The notes beneath the pieces are model-generated. The model was not told the DNA's origin and did not search any database. It saw only the letters and a list, made by a program, of their open reading frames with translations. From contig CAPRTS010000012.1 in the NCBI GenBank assembly GCA_948695535.1, positions 1 to 7,006 on the forward strand: a stretch of DNA of 7,006 nt, written 5' to 3'. Both the position numbers and the translations under genes were made by a program. The stretch comes from an uncultured Eubacteriales bacterium. Its GTDB lineage: Bacteria > Bacillota > Clostridia > Christensenellales > UBA1242. Positions 6,385 to 7,006 of this stretch are shown piece by piece (position 1 is the first letter of the stretch; each line of letters opens with the position of its first letter).

Positions 6385-6635
6385 TAGTTTTCTAAATTGA
6401 TGGTACGCGGTGGTGGTGTGGGAGTTGTTGGCTCGGCTGCCGGTGGGGTAGCGGGTTTATTGGCAAATAGATTATTCAATCCACCAGACAGTAAAAATTT
6501 TAACAACATTGTTTGCATGTCGTTGTTACTATTGTTACCATTGTTGTTGCTGGTTTGGTTACTGTTACTGTTGCTGTTGCTGTTGCTGTTGCTTTGTAAT
6601 AAATTGAGTATGTTGTTTAAGGTGTCGTCCGCCAT
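6369..6635 (-). CDS. Small low-complexity protein with Ser-Asn repeat, unknown function
   Basis: I do not recognise this 88-residue protein. Order along it: an acidic helix-like start (MADDTLNNILNLLQ), six Ser-Asn pairs (15-26), an Asn/Ser-rich stretch to about 38, a hydrophobic helix-like segment (MQTMLLKFLLSGGLNNLF, about 40-57), a Pro/Thr/Ala-rich tail (about 60-77), and a polar end. It has no signal peptide or cysteine, and the hydrophobic segment is short for a membrane span. It is probably real: AAGGAGG lies 4 nt before the ATG, and it follows orf70 with 9 intervening bases. Its TGA overlaps the clpC 3' end by 16 nt tail-to-tail. The opposite strand has a long Leu-rich open frame here, which is a by-product of the repeat. 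A self-associating or adaptor-like role is only a guess. Confidence 0.7.
   Translation of the reverse strand: MADDTLNNILNLLQSNSNSNSNSNSNQTSNNNGNNSNNDMQTMLLKFLLSGGLNNLFANKPATPPAAEPTTPTPPPRTINLENYQRLD
6558..6593 (-). repeat. Six tandem hexanucleotides encoding Ser-Asn
   Basis: Read on the plus strand there are two GTTACT units followed by four GTTGCT units. On the coding strand these give six Ser-Asn pairs. As the unit is two codons, slippage would change the protein length without breaking the frame. Confidence 0.9.
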
Positions 6636-6639
6636 GTGA

Positions 6640-6646
6640 CCTCCTT
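6640..6646 (-). promoter_or_regulatory. Strong ribosome binding site of the Ser-Asn repeat gene
   Basis: AAGGAGG on the minus strand, 4 nt before the ATG at 6635, overlaps the TAA stop of the upstream small gene. It is the best Shine-Dalgarno match in the window and supports both the start and translational coupling. Confidence 0.85.
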
Positions 6647-6857
6647 ATTGATTCTCGGCTTGGGCATCTTGGATAATTTTAGCCAAGCGCGTTTTTTGTT
6701 CGTTACTTAAAAAAGGGGTAATCACGCGCACCATTTTTTCTAATTCGCCCAAGGTACCGTTGGCTTTTTTAATTTTAATTTGTTTGGCAAGTTCGGCGGT
6801 TAATTCGTCATCATCAAGTTTTGATAGCTGCTCAATAGTTTCACGATTAAAATTCAT
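6645..6857 (-). CDS. Small charged helical protein, unknown function
   Basis: I do not recognise this 70-residue protein. It looks entirely helical and highly charged: an acidic N-terminal part (EQLSKLDDDELTAEL, 9-23), a Lys-rich stretch (KQIKIKKANG, 25-34), then an amphipathic helix and LSNEQKTRLAKIIQDAQ near the end. It has no cysteine, signal peptide or membrane segment. The LSxLDDDEL and LSNEQKxRLxKII segments resemble the helical repeats of small cytosolic proteins often annotated only as hypothetical. It starts at ATG 6857 with no Shine-Dalgarno but with a promoter whose -10 ends 5 nt before the ATG. The following gene's ribosome site overlaps its TAA, so the two are likely co-transcribed. 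It diverges from obg. Confidence 0.7.
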   Translation of the reverse strand: MNFNRETIEQLSKLDDDELTAELAKQIKIKKANGTLGELEKMVRVITPFLSNEQKTRLAKIIQDAQAENQ

Positions 6858-6872
6858 ATACTTTTATATGAA
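6853..6872. repeat. Inverted repeat over the orf70 start codon in the orf70/obg divergent region
   Basis: TTCATATA, spacer CTTT, then TATATGAA: an 8-bp perfect dyad. It covers the orf70 ATG and sits upstream of the obg -10. It may be an operator for both genes or simply a chance dyad in AT-rich promoter DNA. Confidence 0.4.
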
Positions 6873-6885
6873 AATTGGTTATAAT
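6857..6885 (+). promoter_or_regulatory. Putative obg promoter
   Basis: A consensus -10 TATAAT lies at 6880-6885, with a TG dinucleotide just upstream. TATACT at 6857-6862, 17 nt before it, is only a weak -35. The -10 ends 6 nt before the ATG at 6892, so the message would be leaderless. No Shine-Dalgarno is present. Confidence 0.5.
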
Positions 6886-6892
6886 GTGTTAA
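6863..6892 (-). promoter_or_regulatory. Putative promoter of the small-gene pair
   Basis: On the minus strand TTAACA (6892-6887, 5/6 to the -35 consensus) lies 18 nt from TATAAA (6868-6863, 5/6 to the -10 consensus). The hexamer ends 5 nt before the ATG at 6857, predicting a transcript that begins at or next to the start codon. It is interlocked with the obg promoter on the other strand. Confidence 0.5.
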
Positions 6893-7006
6893 TGTTTTTA
6901 GATAGTGTAGAAATTACTATTCAAGCCGGTTCAGGTGGGGCAGGAGTTGCCACTTTTTATCGTGACACTTTAACCATGTTTGGTGGACCTAATGGTGGTG
7001 ATGGTG
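6892..7006 (+). CDS. obg: GTPase Obg/CgtA, N-terminal fragment cut by window edge
   Basis: Obg is an essential ribosome-associated GTPase involved in large-subunit maturation and stress signalling. Only the first 38 residues are in the window. They match the start of the glycine-rich Obg fold: MFLDSVEITIQAGSGGAGVA, then TFYRDTLTMFGGPNGGDG, which keeps the GGxGG and GGPxGGDG glycine pattern. The usual FRREKxxPxGGP stretch is altered: YRDTLTM stands where the RREK-P residues normally lie. The ATG at 6892 gives the canonical MF(L/V)D start. An in-frame ATG at 6868 would add eight residues but lies upstream of the TATAAT at 6880-6885, so its codons would not be in the predicted transcript. The GTPase and C-terminal domains are outside the window. 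Confidence 0.9.
   Translation, partial: MFLDSVEITIQAGSGGAGVATFYRDTLTMFGGPNGGDG

Noticed and set aside
6397..6639. Plus-strand leucine-rich open frame
   Set aside because: It is the complement of the Ser-Asn repeat gene; the leucine runs come from the repeat, and no ribosome site or known family supports it.
6868..6891. obg start at the in-frame ATG 6868
   Set aside because: It lies before the consensus TATAAT, and the Obg family starts at the MF(L/V)D found at 6892.
1..7006. Mollicutes-type code with TGA as Trp
   Set aside because: Trp codons that I checked are TGG, and TGA ends clpC and the Ser-Asn repeat gene at sensible positions.

Overview
This window is a densely packed piece of a bacterial chromosome. 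Gene content and motifs look like Bacillota: the arginine kinase McsB with its zinc-finger partner McsA, the AAA+ unfoldase ClpC, and the GTPase Obg. The base composition is moderately AT-rich. The standard code is used: TGG encodes Trp, and TGA ends clpC and a small gene. Every recognisable complete gene is shorter than its usual relative as I remember it: McsA about 71 versus about 180 residues, McsB 328 versus about 360, ClpC 765 versus about 810, Pgi 338 versus about 450, GalU 253 versus about 290, and the sugar-phosphate mutase about 370 versus about 450. Together with overlapping genes and 34-45 bp divergent gaps, this suggests a streamlined genome. I cannot name the lineage.

Layout. 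From 4041 down to 1, on the minus strand, a probable operon runs mcsA - mcsB - pgi - galU - hexose-phosphate mutase (cut by the window edge). Its genes overlap or abut. From 4087 to 6384, clpC runs on the plus strand, diverging from mcsA across 45 bp. From 6857 down to 6369, two small unrecognised genes form a minus-strand pair. The second overlaps the clpC 3' end tail-to-tail and carries a Ser-Asn repeat. From 6892 to the right edge is the 5' end of obg on the plus strand, diverging from the small pair across 34 bp. No stretch over 300 bases lacks a gene. I see no RNA gene, insertion sequence or CRISPR array.

How the genes work together. McsA and McsB make the phospho-arginine degradation tag, and ClpC is its known receptor and unfoldase. 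Here the set is split into two divergent units with no ctsR in view. McsA keeps one Cys4 finger and lacks the UVR coiled coil. ClpC lacks the UVR-containing middle domain, has no [LIV]-G-[FL] ClpP-docking tripeptide at the usual place, and keeps only one of the two N-domain glutamates known to read phospho-arginine. The three sugar genes in the mcsAB operon make one short pathway: fructose-6-P to glucose-6-P (Pgi), to glucose-1-P (mutase), to UDP-glucose (GalU).

A second theme is expression. Genes at the head of a unit (mcsA, clpC, orf70, obg) lack a Shine-Dalgarno sequence and have a -10-like hexamer only 5-8 nt before the ATG. Genes inside units mostly have clear GGAG-type sites. This fits leaderless transcripts from interlocked divergent promoters.
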